DNA from: Thermoanaerobaculum sp.
Lineage (GTDB): Bacteria; Acidobacteriota; Thermoanaerobaculia; Multivoradales; UBA5704
Direction of reading: 5' to 3'
DNA length: 64,000 bases
Assembly (NCBI GenBank): GCA_021154885.1
Contig: JAJKHS010000116.1
Coordinates: forward strand, 1 to 64,000
Positions 6,764 through 15,983 of the stretch are shown here, piece after piece. The notes under the pieces are model-generated. The model was given only the letters and a program-made list of their open reading frames with translations. It did not search any database and had not been told where the DNA came from. The position numbers were made by a program, and so were the translations under genes. Each line of letters opens with the position of its first letter. Position 1 is the first letter of the stretch.

Positions 6764-8116
6764 TCAGAACGGGCTCGTGATCGCCGAACCCCGCTGCCAG
6801 GCCTGGAAGTCCTCCCACATCTCGAAGTGATGCCACTCCCACGCCGCCTGCTCGGTGTGCTCGCTCATGCGCGGGTCCCAGCGTGAGGCCGGGTAGCAGA
6901 ACGCGCCGTTCATCTGCACCAGGACCGACCATGCCAGGGCCACGGCGAGGACGGCGCGGCTGGCCCGTGAGAGGCGGGGCAACTCGCCAATGGCGCCGAG
7001 GAAGAGGATGGGCAGCAAGTCCGTAAGGTAGCGCGGCCCGAAGCTCCAGCCACCCGTCCAGTCCTTATACGAGGCGATGGCGAGGAAGTAGATCAGTGCG
7101 GCGAGGCCCAGGACCGAGAGCAGCGGGTCCCGGCGCGGCCTGCGTAGTGCGCGAGCGATGCCGGCGATCCCCACGGCGGCGACCGGTGTGAAGATCAGCA
7201 GGCCCCGGTTGGGGCTCACCAGGAGGCCGGCGGCCCTGCCGGCGAAGCCCGCCGGCTGGAAGCGCCCCAGGGCGAGCGAGTAGCCGCCCAGCAGCGAGCC
7301 GTAATAGAAGAGGTTGTAGGCCGCGGCCGCTGCCAGGATGGGCGCTCCGGCTGCCACGAACGCCGCCGCCCGCCGCCAGCGCAGCGACCACGGCCCGCTT
7401 CCGGCGAGCAGGCTGGCGAGGCCGGCGAGCCAGAACACGCCGGCGGTAGGACGCGAGAGAGCGGCCAGGGCGAGGGCGAAGCCCGCGAGGGCGGCGCTCC
7501 GCCGTGTCTCGCCGGACGCAGTGAGAAAGAAGATGCCGGCGGCGAGCGAGAGGGCGACCGGCCCGTGCTGCCAGAGCATCTGGCTCGCCGTCGCCCACAG
7601 CGAGGTGCCCAGGCCCAGGCCGAGGGCGGCCCAGGCCGCCGCGGCGGCGGGCAGGCGCCGCCGCGCCGTGAGATAGGACAGGGACACCGCCAGCGCCGCG
7701 AGCCCGCAGGCGGCCAACTTTTCGAGCTCCTCGCTGGCGCCGAAGAGGGCCGCGTGGCCGCCCCTCCCGGTGACGGCCAGACCGAGGTAGGCCGGGACGT
7801 AGACGGGCAGAGCCAGCAAGGCCGGTCCGATCGGGTAGAAAGAGACCAGGTGACCGCGCCGCTCCTGGACGTACCAGCGGTAGCCTCCCGCGGCGGCGAA
7901 GTCCTGGCGGAAAGGGTCCAGCGTCAGGGTGCCGAAGGCGATCATCGAGAAGGGCAGGAGACGGGTGGGGATCGTGTCCCCGCCCCTGGCGAAGGGAACC
8001 GTCCGGCCGTTGGCCAGGTAGCAGGCCAGGCAGACCAGGAAGACCGCGAAGGCCGCTCTCCCGGGCGGGCTCCCGCGGCGGGACGGGACCGGCCGGCCCG
8101 CTTTCATCCGAGCCAT
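6764..8116 (-). CDS. GT-C membrane glycosyltransferase (PMT/ArnT-like)
   Basis: 450 aa with about ten membrane segments. The first long extracytoplasmic loop contains GGDTIPTRLLP and the acidic pair seen in lipid-carrier-dependent glycosyltransferases, and a later loop carries WTGGWSFGPRYLTDLLP, a motif I associate with this group of bacterial GT-C proteins. The start at 8114-8116 has GAGGA 5 nt upstream and overlaps the preceding GT2 gene by 13 bp. Last gene of a six-gene minus-strand operon. It probably transfers the sugar loaded onto a polyprenyl phosphate by the overlapping GT2 enzyme. Donor and acceptor are not deducible. Confidence 0.75.
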   Translation of the reverse strand: MARMKAGRPVPSRRGSPPGRAAFAVFLVCLACYLANGRTVPFARGGDTIPTRLLPFSMIAFGTLTLDPFRQDFAAAGGYRWYVQERRGHLVSFYPIGPALLALPVYVPAYLGLAVTGRGGHAALFGASEELEKLAACGLAALAVSLSYLTARRRLPAAAAAWAALGLGLGTSLWATASQMLWQHGPVALSLAAGIFFLTASGETRRSAALAGFALALAALSRPTAGVFWLAGLASLLAGSGPWSLRWRRAAAFVAAGAPILAAAAAYNLFYYGSLLGGYSLALGRFQPAGFAGRAAGLLVSPNRGLLIFTPVAAVGIAGIARALRRPRRDPLLSVLGLAALIYFLAIASYKDWTGGWSFGPRYLTDLLPILFLGAIGELPRLSRASRAVLAVALAWSVLVQMNGAFCYPASRWDPRMSEHTEQAAWEWHHFEMWEDFQAWQRGSAITSPF

Positions 8117-8829
8117 CGTTTCCTCAGCGCCCAGAGATACCAACGCAGGTAGAGAGGCAGCCAGGCCGTGAGGCGGAAGCGGCTCTCGCCCGCCGTGCGG
8201 TCGCGCCAGGTGGCGGGGAGCTCCTCGACGCGCTCGCCCGCGAAGTGGGCCTTCACCGTCAGCTCCAGGCCGAGGCTGAAGCCCGCCGCGCTCTCGATGG
8301 GGGTGTGCTCCAGGAAGTCGCGGCGGTAGGCCTTGAAGCTGTTGGTGGGATCGCGGGTCGGGAGGCCGGCCAGCCAGTGCAGGGAGAGCCCGGCCACCCG
8401 GCTGAGCAGACCTTTCAGCCACGGTCCCCCGAGCTGCCGTCCTCCCGGCATGTAGCGGCTGGGGCAGACGACCGCGGCCCCCGCCTCGGCGCGCGCCACC
8501 ATCTCCTCGACCAGCCGGTAGTCGTCCGACAGATCCACCATGGTGACGATCACCACCGGCCCCCGCGCCGCCCGCAGGCCGGCCTCGATCGCCCAGCGCA
8601 CCCCGCGGCCGAGGCTGTTGTGGACGAGGCGCACGACGGGCGGCTTGTCCGTGGCCGGCAGCGCGGCCAGGGCCGGCAGGGTGCGATCGTCCGGCACGTC
8701 GTAGCACACCAGCAGCTCGTAGCCGGGCGGAAAGGCGTCGCGCACGGCGCGGCAGAAGGGGCCGATGGTCTCCGCCTCGTGGAAGACCGGCACCACCACG
8801 GAGTAACGGGGGAGATCCTCGGCATTCAT
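8104..8829 (-). CDS. Family-2 glycosyltransferase (polyprenyl-phosphate sugar synthase type)
   Basis: 241 aa. Starts MNAEDLPRYSVVVPVFHEAE, the usual GT2 opening. The metal/nucleotide site is VTMVDLSDDYRLV (D-x-S-D-D in place of DAD), and the acceptor region has DPTNSFKAYRRDFL. There are no C-terminal membrane segments, so it is likely peripheral like DPM1. Its ATG overlaps the upstream methyltransferase stop (ATGA) and its end overlaps the GT-C gene, so the three are translationally coupled. Probable role: charge a lipid carrier with a sugar for the GT-C partner. Confidence 0.8.
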   Translation of the reverse strand: MNAEDLPRYSVVVPVFHEAETIGPFCRAVRDAFPPGYELLVCYDVPDDRTLPALAALPATDKPPVVRLVHNSLGRGVRWAIEAGLRAARGPVVIVTMVDLSDDYRLVEEMVARAEAGAAVVCPSRYMPGGRQLGGPWLKGLLSRVAGLSLHWLAGLPTRDPTNSFKAYRRDFLEHTPIESAAGFSLGLELTVKAHFAGERVEELPATWRDRTAGESRFRLTAWLPLYLRWYLWALRKRWLG

Positions 8830-9551
8830 GGCCGGCGGGCCCAGGTGACGACGAAGGTGCCGAGCCAGCGGCCGAGGCCGGTCTTCTCCCACAGCCAGTC
8901 GGCGCGGTTGTAGAGCGGCAGCAGGGCGTCGAACCCGCGCGGCGCCACGGCGCGGTAGGGGAGGTCGGACTGGCACCGCTGGCCGATGGCGGTGAAGCCG
9001 GCCGCCGCGAAGTCCGCCCGCAGCGTCCGTGGCAGCAGCGGTCGCTCGTCCGGGCTCACGCCCTCGGGGTTGTAGAGCGGGCTCCGGGGATGGCGGAACA
9101 GCAGCATCGCCGGATGGAGGAGGTTGGGATCGAAGGCGAACGCCCAGCCCCCGGGCCGCAGCACCCGCGCGGCCTCGGCGAGGGCGGCGCGGCGGTCCGG
9201 CAGGTGGTGGAGGACGCTGCTGAAGGCGACGACGTCGAAGCTGGCGGCGCGCACGGGGAGGCGGAGGGCGTCCGCCTGGAGCCACGCGGCGTCCGCAAAG
9301 CGTTGCCGAGCGAGCCGCAGGGCCCCCAGCGAGAGGTCGAGCCCGGCGTAGCGCTCGCTGCGGTCCTGGTAGACGCGCCGGGACCGGCCGGTGCCGCAGC
9401 CGACGTCCAGGACACGGAATCCGGTGCCGGGGATAGCGGCAGCGAAGCGCCGGGCGAGCGTCTCCCAGCCGTGGTCGGTGAATGGATTGAAGTCGCCAGC
9501 CTCCTCGACGAGCCGGTCGAAGTATGGCCCGTCGCCCCTGGCGGACGTCAA
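8826..9551 (-). CDS. Class I SAM-dependent methyltransferase
   Basis: 241 aa, UbiE/COQ5-type fold: VLDVGCGTGRSRRVY (SAM glycine loop), AGLDLSLGAL, then FDVVAFSSVLHHLPDRRAAL and VLRPGGWAFAF. The start assigned is TTG at 9549-9551, overlapping the stop of the upstream epimerase as TTGA. The first GTG or ATG further in would remove the conserved N-terminus YFDRLVEEAGDFNPFTDHGW. Inside a glycan operon, so likely O- or N-methylates a sugar or lipid intermediate (inference). Confidence 0.8.
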   Translation of the reverse strand: MTSARGDGPYFDRLVEEAGDFNPFTDHGWETLARRFAAAIPGTGFRVLDVGCGTGRSRRVYQDRSERYAGLDLSLGALRLARQRFADAAWLQADALRLPVRAASFDVVAFSSVLHHLPDRRAALAEAARVLRPGGWAFAFDPNLLHPAMLLFRHPRSPLYNPEGVSPDERPLLPRTLRADFAAAGFTAIGQRCQSDLPYRAVAPRGFDALLPLYNRADWLWEKTGLGRWLGTFVVTWARRP

Positions 9552-10570
9552 ATCCGCCCCTCCGCGATCTCCTGCTCGACCCAGGGGATGACCTCGTCGA
9601 GCACGCCGGAGAGCGAGGTCGTGGCCTCGAAGCCCAGCACCTCCCGCGCCTTGCGGGTGTCGGGGATGCGCATCTGCACGTCGTGCGGATAGGGCGGATC
9701 GGAGACCCAGCGAAAAGGTTTCGAATCGCCATGGACCTTGCGCCAGATCAGCTCCGCCAGCTCGAGCACCGTGGTGGCCACCGGCGTCGAGAGGTTGAAG
9801 TCCTCGTTGGTGGCCGCCGGATGGAGCATGGCGGCGAGGATGCCGCGCGCCAGGTCGCCGCCGTAGGTGTAGCAGCGCACCTGGTTGCCGGCGCCCAGGA
9901 GGTGGAGGGGGTCCTGGCCCTTGAGCACCTTCTGCACCAGGTCGGGCACCACGTGACTCATCGCCAGCTTGATGTTGCCGCTGGGGACGTCCTTGTCGCC
10001 CAGGGCTCGCCGCTCGCCGGTGCCGACGCAGTTGAACGGCCGGCAGATCGTGTAGGGCAGCTTGTGCTGCTCCCAGGCGCCACGGGCGAAATATTCGCAG
10101 GCGAGTTTCTGGAAACCGTAGGTGCTGGAGGGGGGCGGGCACTGCCGCTCGTGCCCCTCGGGACTGGGAAAGACGGTGGCGTTCTCGTACACCATGCTGC
10201 TCGACAGGACGGTGATCTTCTGCAACCGGTGGTGGCGGTGGGCGTGGAGGGCGGCGTCGAAGGCCGCGGCCGTGATGCGCTCGTTCTCCGCCAGCAGGTC
10301 GTAGGCGTACTCGTGGAAGTAGGTGATGCCGCCGATGCGCGCGGCGCAGGCGATGAAGTGGTCGCACTCGGCGGCCAGCTCTTTCATCAGCGGCACATCG
10401 CGGGCGTCCGCCTCCAGGAAGCGGTAGCGCGGATGGTCCTGGAAGCTGCGCTCCACGGCGCCGTACTTCGAGAAGTTGTCGAGGCCGACCACCTCGTGGC
10501 CCCCTTCCAGGAGCTGCTGCACCAGGTAGCCGGCGATGAAGCCGGCGGACCCCGTGACCAGGATTTTCAC
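9548..10570 (-). CDS. NAD-dependent sugar epimerase/dehydratase (extended SDR)
   Basis: 340 aa. The Rossmann motif TGSAGFIAGYL is at residues 6-16, and the catalytic pair is STYGFQK (YxxxK), with SSSMVYEN before it. The C-terminal part has the usual substrate motif (RCYTYGGDLARGI). Length fits GDP- or UDP-sugar epimerases. 13 bp downstream of the UDP-sugar dehydrogenase in the same operon, so the two probably act in series to make a modified nucleotide sugar. The exact reaction cannot be told from sequence alone. Confidence 0.85.
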   Translation of the reverse strand: MKILVTGSAGFIAGYLVQQLLEGGHEVVGLDNFSKYGAVERSFQDHPRYRFLEADARDVPLMKELAAECDHFIACAARIGGITYFHEYAYDLLAENERITAAAFDAALHAHRHHRLQKITVLSSSMVYENATVFPSPEGHERQCPPPSSTYGFQKLACEYFARGAWEQHKLPYTICRPFNCVGTGERRALGDKDVPSGNIKLAMSHVVPDLVQKVLKGQDPLHLLGAGNQVRCYTYGGDLARGILAAMLHPAATNEDFNLSTPVATTVLELAELIWRKVHGDSKPFRWVSDPPYPHDVQMRIPDTRKAREVLGFEATTSLSGVLDEVIPWVEQEIAEGRI

Positions 10571-10583
10571 GTCGTTGGCTCCG

Positions 10584-11792
10584 TCACTGCGAGAGAGAGG
10601 GTTTCTGCAGACAGCTCCACACGTCGATCACCCGCTTGCCGGTGATTGGCGGCAGCCGGCGGTATGCGGCGTGGGGCGTCGCCACGAACAGGACGTCCGA
10701 CTCGGCGAGGACGCGCTCCAGGGGCACCAGGCCGGGATCGCGCACGAAGGGATCGGTGCACAGCACCTGCCGGGCTTCGAGGACGAGCAGCTTGCGCAGC
10801 TTGTAGGCGAGCGAGTCGCGGGAGTCGTCGCTCTCGGCCTTGAAGGCCATGCCGAGGATGCCCACGGTTGCCGCGGCGAGATCGCCGTCGCGGCGGGCGA
10901 GCTCGATCAGGTGGCTCGGCAGCCCCTCGTTGACCAGCATGGCCGAGTGGCCCAGCATGAAATGGTTGTGGCTGAAGGCGGCGAGCTGCATCGTGTCCTT
11001 CACCAGGCAGGGGCCGGCCGCGAAGCCCGGACCGGGCATGCCCGCCATGCGCGGGTACTCGTGGCGGCAGCCGTGGAGGATGCGCTCGAAGTCGACGCCG
11101 TGGGCCGTCGCCAGCATGTAGAACTGGTTGACGGTGGCGAACTGGATGTAGCGCCAGGCGTTGGTCATCAGCTTGCACAGCTCGGCCTCGGCCGGAGTCA
11201 TCTCGACGAAGTCGCGGGCGAAGCGGCCGAACAGCTCGCGCACGGCGGCGAGGGCCTCATCGTCGAAGGACGAGAGGATCTGCGGCAGCTCGCGGAACTC
11301 GCGCAGGCTGTGCCCCTGCGCCACCCGCTCCGGGCAGCAGGCGACCTGGATGCGCAGCCCGGCGGCGTCCAGGAAGCGCTGGATGCGCTGGCTGGTGCCG
11401 GGGAAGACGGTGCTGCGCAGGATCAGGACCTGCCCGTCCCGCAGGTGCTCGCGGGCCGCGCGCAGAGCGCGATCGATGGCGCCGAAGGTCGGGTTCAGGT
11501 GCTCGTCGACCGGCGTGCCGATGATCATCACCAGGAAGCGGCAGGAGCTGATGAGACAAGGCTGGTCCTCGACCACCAGCCGGCCGGAGGCGAGGACGCG
11601 GGTGAGCATCTCCTCCGCCCCCTCCTCGCAGAACGGCATGACGCCCGCGCGGATCTGCTCCACCCTGTTGCGGTCGACGTCGTAGATGACGGTGCGCAGC
11701 CCCGAGTCGGCGCAGATCAGGGCGAACGGCAGCCCCACGTGGCCGCCGCCGCCGATCACGCACACGTCCTGGGAGAAAATCTGGCTGTCCAT
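10584..11792 (-). CDS. UDP-sugar (UDP-glucose/UDP-ManNAc type) dehydrogenase
   Basis: 402 aa. N-terminal NAD site CVIGGGGHVGLPFAL, middle domain with STVFPGTSQRI and CCPERVAQG, and the catalytic cysteine in GFAAGPCLVKDT. The C-terminal domain has VGILGMAFKAESDDSRDS. This order is that of the UDP-glucose/GDP-mannose dehydrogenase family, which oxidises C6 of a nucleotide sugar to a uronic acid in two steps. WecC/WbpA-like members are closest in feel. The start at 11790-11792 has GAGGG 5 nt upstream. Supplies acidic sugar to the cluster. 27 bp downstream of the large membrane protein gene. Confidence 0.85.
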   Translation of the reverse strand: MDSQIFSQDVCVIGGGGHVGLPFALICADSGLRTVIYDVDRNRVEQIRAGVMPFCEEGAEEMLTRVLASGRLVVEDQPCLISSCRFLVMIIGTPVDEHLNPTFGAIDRALRAAREHLRDGQVLILRSTVFPGTSQRIQRFLDAAGLRIQVACCPERVAQGHSLREFRELPQILSSFDDEALAAVRELFGRFARDFVEMTPAEAELCKLMTNAWRYIQFATVNQFYMLATAHGVDFERILHGCRHEYPRMAGMPGPGFAAGPCLVKDTMQLAAFSHNHFMLGHSAMLVNEGLPSHLIELARRDGDLAAATVGILGMAFKAESDDSRDSLAYKLRKLLVLEARQVLCTDPFVRDPGLVPLERVLAESDVLFVATPHAAYRRLPPITGKRVIDVWSCLQKPSLSQ

Positions 11793-11819
11793 CGAACCCT
11801 CGGAGGATACCACGCGGCC

Positions 11820-14123
11820 TCACGGCGCCCAGGGTGCCCAGTCGAGGCGGCGGACCTCGGCGGCGAGGCGCCCCCGCGGCTCCAGCCGCACTATCGCCGG
11901 CATCGCCGGCCGGCCGGGGTCTGAGGCTGCGAGCGTCACCGTCCGCCACTCCGGAGTCTTGGTGTCGCCGAAACGGAGGATCTGGACCGGACCGCCTTCG
12001 ACGCTGGCGGCGAGGTCGCGGCCCGGCTCGGCCAGCACGTCCAGGCGGATAGTGCAGGCGCCCTGCGGGCACGGGGCGAGCGGCAGGTCGGCCGGCACCT
12101 CGACGAAGAAGGCGGGAAACGGGCGGACGATCCAGCTCAGGAACGGCGCCGACTCCGGCGTGTAGGCCGCGGGCGGCGAGAAGGACCAGACGCCGGCCAG
12201 CCAGACCTCCGTCCTGGGTTGGATGGTGACGGCCACCGGCCCGGCGCCCCTCGCGGACGACAACGGCAGGATGGCCATGGGCCAGCTCGGGGCGGCCCCG
12301 GAAAGCGCGGCGAATTGGACCGGCGGCAGGCCGCCCGCCTGTATGGCGAAGTCGGTCTTCGCCTCGCGCAGATACTTGATCGCCACCCAGGTGGAGCCGT
12401 CGCGGGTGGCGAGCGGCAGCTCCAGAGGCTGGCCCGCATAGACCCGCAACCACGGCCAGGCCCCGGGCAGCCAGTCGAGGTAGGGCGCGGACGTGGCCGT
12501 GTACTCCGCCGGCAACCGCCAGTTGGCGCGGTTGAGCTCCTGCACCGTCGTCTCCCGGGCGTCGAACATCAGCACCTGGGTCTCTGGATCGGCGGCCAGC
12601 CGGTCGAGCTCGGCGAACGAGATGGGCAGACTGCCGTTGGCGAACCGGCCTTCGGGAGCCAAGGCGTAGGTGTGGGCGAGCCGCGGCTGGCTCACCCCGC
12701 CGCCGGTCTTCAGGGCGAGCTCTTCCGTGAGCCCGTTGACGAACACGAAGGAGCTCATGCCGTCGCGCGCCAGGGTGGCGGGGAAGTTGACGAGCACGAC
12801 GTGGCCGGCGCCGGCGGCGAGCCCGACGCGGGCCAGATCGACCGTTCGCCGGGAGACGTCGGTGGCCTCGCGGTGGATCCGCGCCGCCAGGTCGAGATCC
12901 GTGGTCGCGCCGGAGACCAGGAGGGCGAGGGCGAAGAAGGCCAGCCCCACCATCACGCCCTCGCTGGACGGGAGGGCGAGCCGGCGTCCGAGGGCTGCGG
13001 CGGCGATCTCCGCTCCCCGCCATAGCAGCCACGAGGACAGCAGGGCCGCCGGGATCGCTCCCAGGTAGAACATCCGGGAGACGATGCCCGACGCCGCCGA
13101 GACGATGAGCATGTGCACCGCGAACCAGGCCACCAGGAAGCGCACGGCGGGAGTGCGCGACCGCCACGCCAGGAGCGCCGCCGCCATCGTCAGCGCCACC
13201 GCCCAGAGCGCCACCAGCAGCCGGTGGAGGATCGTGCCGCTCCCCGGCGTCAGGCCGAAAGAGAGCAGGGAGTAGAGCTTGGAGTCCGCGCCGCGGAGGG
13301 TGAAGATGGCGATGCAGCCGCGGACCAGGAGGTAGATCCGGAAGTCCAGGTCCGCCAGGGTCTTGGGCAGGAACATCGCATTGTGGCCGGTGGCCGAGGT
13401 GAGCGCCTTGCTGATTCCCACCACCAGGGCCACCGCCACTGCGGGCAAAAGGAACGGCCGCAGACGGCGGACGAGGACGGCGATCCTCGCGGTCGGGTCC
13501 CCCTCGGCCGGCATCAGCACGGCCTGGAGCAGGCCCACGGGCAGCAGCGACACCGCCGGCTCGTAGGTGAAGAAGCCGGCGAGCACGCAGAGGGAGAAGA
13601 GCACGGCCCAGCCGGCCGGCCGGGGCGAGCGCATGGCGCGGTGGACGGCGAAGATGCCGCCCAGGTAGAACATCGCCGCCAGCGATTGGAAATTTCCCAC
13701 CACCGACCAGAACGGCACCTCGTAGAAGCTGCTGTTGGCCAGGAACAGCAGCGCCGCCAGCAGGCCGACGCGGGGGCGCCCGAAGAGGACGCAGCCCAGC
13801 CGGTAGACCAGCCAGCCGACGAGGCCCATCTCGGCGAGGTTGACGAGCTGGTACGGCGTCTCGTGCAGGTGGAAGATCTTCCACATCACCGCATCGAAGA
13901 GATGGGTGACCGGAATCGTGTGGTAGCCCAGCAGCGCGAGCGGCGCCCGGCGCAGGCCCCGGCTGCCGATCTCCAGCAGCACCCAGCCGTCGGAGAGCAC
14001 GCCCAGGGTGAGCGCCTTGCGATAGAGGACGAGAACCCAGATCGCGAGGAGCGCCAGCACGGGCAGGGCGTGATCGGCGCGCCGCAGCAGACGGCCGGCG
14101 AGGGGGGGAGAGGGGGCTGGCAT
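11820..14123 (-). CDS. Large multi-pass membrane protein, GT-C-like, with C-terminal beta domain
   Basis: 767 aa. About ten to eleven membrane segments occupy residues ~18-425. An extracytoplasmic loop after segment 1 includes LSDGWVLLEIGSRG, with an acidic residue where GT-C enzymes have one. Residues ~440-767 are soluble and beta-rich, with repeated strands around RLDVLAEPGRDLAASV and SWVAIKYL-like patches, probably extracytoplasmic. First gene of the six-gene glycan operon. Either a glycosyltransferase or a polysaccharide-handling membrane protein; no exact family is recognised. Confidence 0.65.
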   Translation of the reverse strand: MPAPSPPLAGRLLRRADHALPVLALLAIWVLVLYRKALTLGVLSDGWVLLEIGSRGLRRAPLALLGYHTIPVTHLFDAVMWKIFHLHETPYQLVNLAEMGLVGWLVYRLGCVLFGRPRVGLLAALLFLANSSFYEVPFWSVVGNFQSLAAMFYLGGIFAVHRAMRSPRPAGWAVLFSLCVLAGFFTYEPAVSLLPVGLLQAVLMPAEGDPTARIAVLVRRLRPFLLPAVAVALVVGISKALTSATGHNAMFLPKTLADLDFRIYLLVRGCIAIFTLRGADSKLYSLLSFGLTPGSGTILHRLLVALWAVALTMAAALLAWRSRTPAVRFLVAWFAVHMLIVSAASGIVSRMFYLGAIPAALLSSWLLWRGAEIAAAALGRRLALPSSEGVMVGLAFFALALLVSGATTDLDLAARIHREATDVSRRTVDLARVGLAAGAGHVVLVNFPATLARDGMSSFVFVNGLTEELALKTGGGVSQPRLAHTYALAPEGRFANGSLPISFAELDRLAADPETQVLMFDARETTVQELNRANWRLPAEYTATSAPYLDWLPGAWPWLRVYAGQPLELPLATRDGSTWVAIKYLREAKTDFAIQAGGLPPVQFAALSGAAPSWPMAILPLSSARGAGPVAVTIQPRTEVWLAGVWSFSPPAAYTPESAPFLSWIVRPFPAFFVEVPADLPLAPCPQGACTIRLDVLAEPGRDLAASVEGGPVQILRFGDTKTPEWRTVTLAASDPGRPAMPAIVRLEPRGRLAAEVRRLDWAPWAP

Positions 14124-14186
14124 GGCGGGCTGAAGGAACGCAGAATCTTAGTCTGGCCGGCCCCCTTGCCGCAATTCCAGCCGGAG

Positions 14187-14282
14187 CAGGACTTCAGGGA
14201 CGGCAGGGACTCCAGGGACGCCAGGGACAAGGGATTTTCCTTTGTTGTCCCCTGTTGTCCCTGAAGTCCCTGCTGTCCCTGA
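14187..14282. repeat. 9-bp-unit repeat hairpin, copy 2
   Basis: Units of CAGGGACNN (14194 onward: CTTCAGGGACGGCAGGGACT and so on) face TTGTCCC, CTGTTGTCCCTGAAGTCCC and CTGCTGTCCCTG on the right. The spacer is AAGGGATTTTCCTTTG. It sits in the gap between the divergent genes starting at 14123 and 14324. Confidence 0.8.
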
Positions 14283-14323
14283 TCCCCCGGCCTGGCCCGC
14301 CTCTTGCTATAAGCTCCGGTGCC

Positions 14324-15271
14324 ATGAGTGACAGCCAGGGCAAGCAAACCATCTGCATCACGGGCGGGGCCGGCTTCATCGGCTCCCATCTCGCCGACGC
14401 CTTCCTGTCCCGGGGCGACCGGGTGCTGGTGATCGACAACCTCTCCGGCGGCCGGCGGGAGAACGTGCCCCCGGGCGCCGAGCTGCACGTGCTGGACATC
14501 CGTTCCAAGGAGGCCGCCGCCCTGGTGCGCGAGGCGGGGGTGGACGTCCTCGTTCATCACGCGGCGCAGATGGACGTGCGGCGCTCGGTCGAGGACCCGG
14601 TCTTCGACGCCGACGTCAACGTCCTCGGCAGCCTCAACCTGGCCGAGGCGGCGCGCCACGGCGGCGTGCGCCAGATCCTCTTCGCCTCGACCGGCGGCGC
14701 CATCTACGGCGAGCAGGACTTCTTCCCGGCCACCGAGGACCACCCGGCGCGTCCGCTGTCGCCCTACGGCGTCTCCAAGCTGGCCTTCGAGCGCTACCTT
14801 TACTTCTACCACGTCACCTACGGGCTGGACGTCGCCTGCATGCGCTACGCGAACGTCTACGGCGAGCGGCAGAATCCCCACGGCGAGGCTGGAGTGGTGG
14901 CCATCTTCCTGAACCGCCTGCTCGCGGGCCAGGCGCCCACCATCAACGGCGACGGCCTCCAGACCCGCGACTACGTCCACGTCTCCGACGTCGTGAGGGC
15001 CAACCTCGCGGTGGTGGGGAAGCCGGGCTTTCACGTCTACAACGTGGGCACGGGCGTCGAGACCACCGTCGTCGAGCTCTACGACGAGCTGGCCCGCGCC
15101 GTGGGCAGCCCGCTGAAGGCCCGGCACGGCCCGGGCAAGCCCGGCGAGCAGCGCCGCTCGGTGATCGACGCCAGCCGCTTGCGGCACGACCTGGGAGTCC
15201 CTCCGCCCCTCTCCCTTGCCGAGGGACTGGAGCGCACCGCCTCCTGGTTCCGGGAGAAGGCTGCGGCCTGA
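14324..15271 (+). CDS. NAD-dependent UDP-glucose 4-epimerase-like protein (SDR)
   Basis: 315 aa. Rossmann motif TGGAGFIGSHLADAF, then the catalytic block ASTGGAIYG and SPYGVSKLAFE (Tyr and Lys of YxxxK). The C-terminal DYVHVSDVVRANL and YNVGTGVETTV motifs are those of GalE/WbpP-like epimerases. Start ATG 14324; a longer frame upstream would run into the repeat hairpin. Ends the glycan region on the plus strand, followed by a strong terminator at 15416. Likely interconverts UDP-Glc/UDP-Gal or their N-acetyl forms. Confidence 0.85.
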   Translation: MSDSQGKQTICITGGAGFIGSHLADAFLSRGDRVLVIDNLSGGRRENVPPGAELHVLDIRSKEAAALVREAGVDVLVHHAAQMDVRRSVEDPVFDADVNVLGSLNLAEAARHGGVRQILFASTGGAIYGEQDFFPATEDHPARPLSPYGVSKLAFERYLYFYHVTYGLDVACMRYANVYGERQNPHGEAGVVAIFLNRLLAGQAPTINGDGLQTRDYVHVSDVVRANLAVVGKPGFHVYNVGTGVETTVVELYDELARAVGSPLKARHGPGKPGEQRRSVIDASRLRHDLGVPPPLSLAEGLERTASWFREKAAA

Positions 15272-15415
15272 TCGCGAAATTTCGTTGTCCCGCTTTTCCT
15301 CGGCTGCCGCACTTTTGATCGTGCGCCGGGGATCGTTCGGTCTCCGGCTCCGAGAACCGAAGAGATTCCCCCAGTTCCCCCGGGTGCGAGATCCTCTCAA
15401 ACCCTTTTACGCGTC

Positions 15416-15457
15416 CGCCGGCCATGGCGCACGCCGCGGCCGGCGGCGTCTTTTTTT
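15416..15457 (+). terminator. Rho-independent terminator after the epimerase
   Basis: CGCCGGCC (15416-15423) pairs with GGCCGGCG (15438-15445), extended by a few bases, and a run of seven T follows GCGTC (15451-15457). Stem, loop and U-tract are all present. On the opposite strand the 15471-15983 gene ends just beyond it. Confidence 0.85.
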
Positions 15458-15470
15458 CCGCCCTACAATC

Positions 15471-15983
15471 TCATCCCTTCCCTGACAGAGCCCCCTGCAA
15501 CGGCTTGCCGTCGAGGAAGAACTGGACGTGCCGGACATCGTGGAACTGGAGGACCGTCTCGGTGAGTTGGGAGAGGGTGCGCGGGCCGTCGCAGTCGCCG
15601 CCGAGCTCGACGTAGCCCGAGAGGTAGACGCGCACCTCCGGCCCCGTGCGGTCGATGCGGTCGACCTTGAGGGGGGAGTGGGCGAGGGCATTGTAGAGGC
15701 CCTTGGCTTCGGCACCGTCCTGCAAGGTGAGGAGGGCGGAGAGCGCCCCTTCGAGGGCGGGCGCCGGCTCCGGCAGGTCCACCTCCAGGGGGACGGCGCT
15801 GTCGCCGCAGCCCGTGGCCCGGCCGGTGGCGCCGTGGTCGTTCAGGGCGATCACGTAGACGTTGACCTTGATGGTGCGGGTGCCGGCCTCCAGGCCTTGA
15901 GCGGAGTCGCGACGGGCGCAGCAGGCGAGACCCGCCAGCAGCACCAGCGGCAGCAGCCAGGGAAACGGCCGCCGCGGGCTCAT
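15471..15983 (-). CDS. GerMN-domain lipoprotein-like protein
   Basis: 170 aa. The N-terminus ([20 protein letters not shown]) is a signal sequence ending in LACC, compatible with lipidation but not an ideal lipobox. The mature part has a GerMN-type layout: VNVYVIALND, LEGALSALLTL, then VYLSGYVELGGD and LTETVLQFHDVRHVQFFLDG. GerMN domains occur in envelope lipoproteins and spore germination proteins; here an envelope role is likely. Start overlaps the folA stop (ATGA), so it is co-translated with folA and thyA although not functionally linked in any known way. Confidence 0.7.
   Translation of the reverse strand: MSPRRPFPWLLPLVLLAGLACCARRDSAQGLEAGTRTIKVNVYVIALNDHGATGRATGCGDSAVPLEVDLPEPAPALEGALSALLTLQDGAEAKGLYNALAHSPLKVDRIDRTGPEVRVYLSGYVELGGDCDGPRTLSQLTETVLQFHDVRHVQFFLDGKPLQGALSGKG

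Noticed and set aside
5175-6932. Long minus-strand open frame antisense to the GT2-methyltransferase gene
   Set aside because: The plus-strand protein has full catalytic motifs in both domains; the antisense frame has no motifs, odd composition and arises from high GC.
13886-15400. Long minus-strand frame opposite the GalE-like gene
   Set aside because: Same reason: the plus-strand epimerase is complete, and the reverse frame is low-complexity and without family signal.
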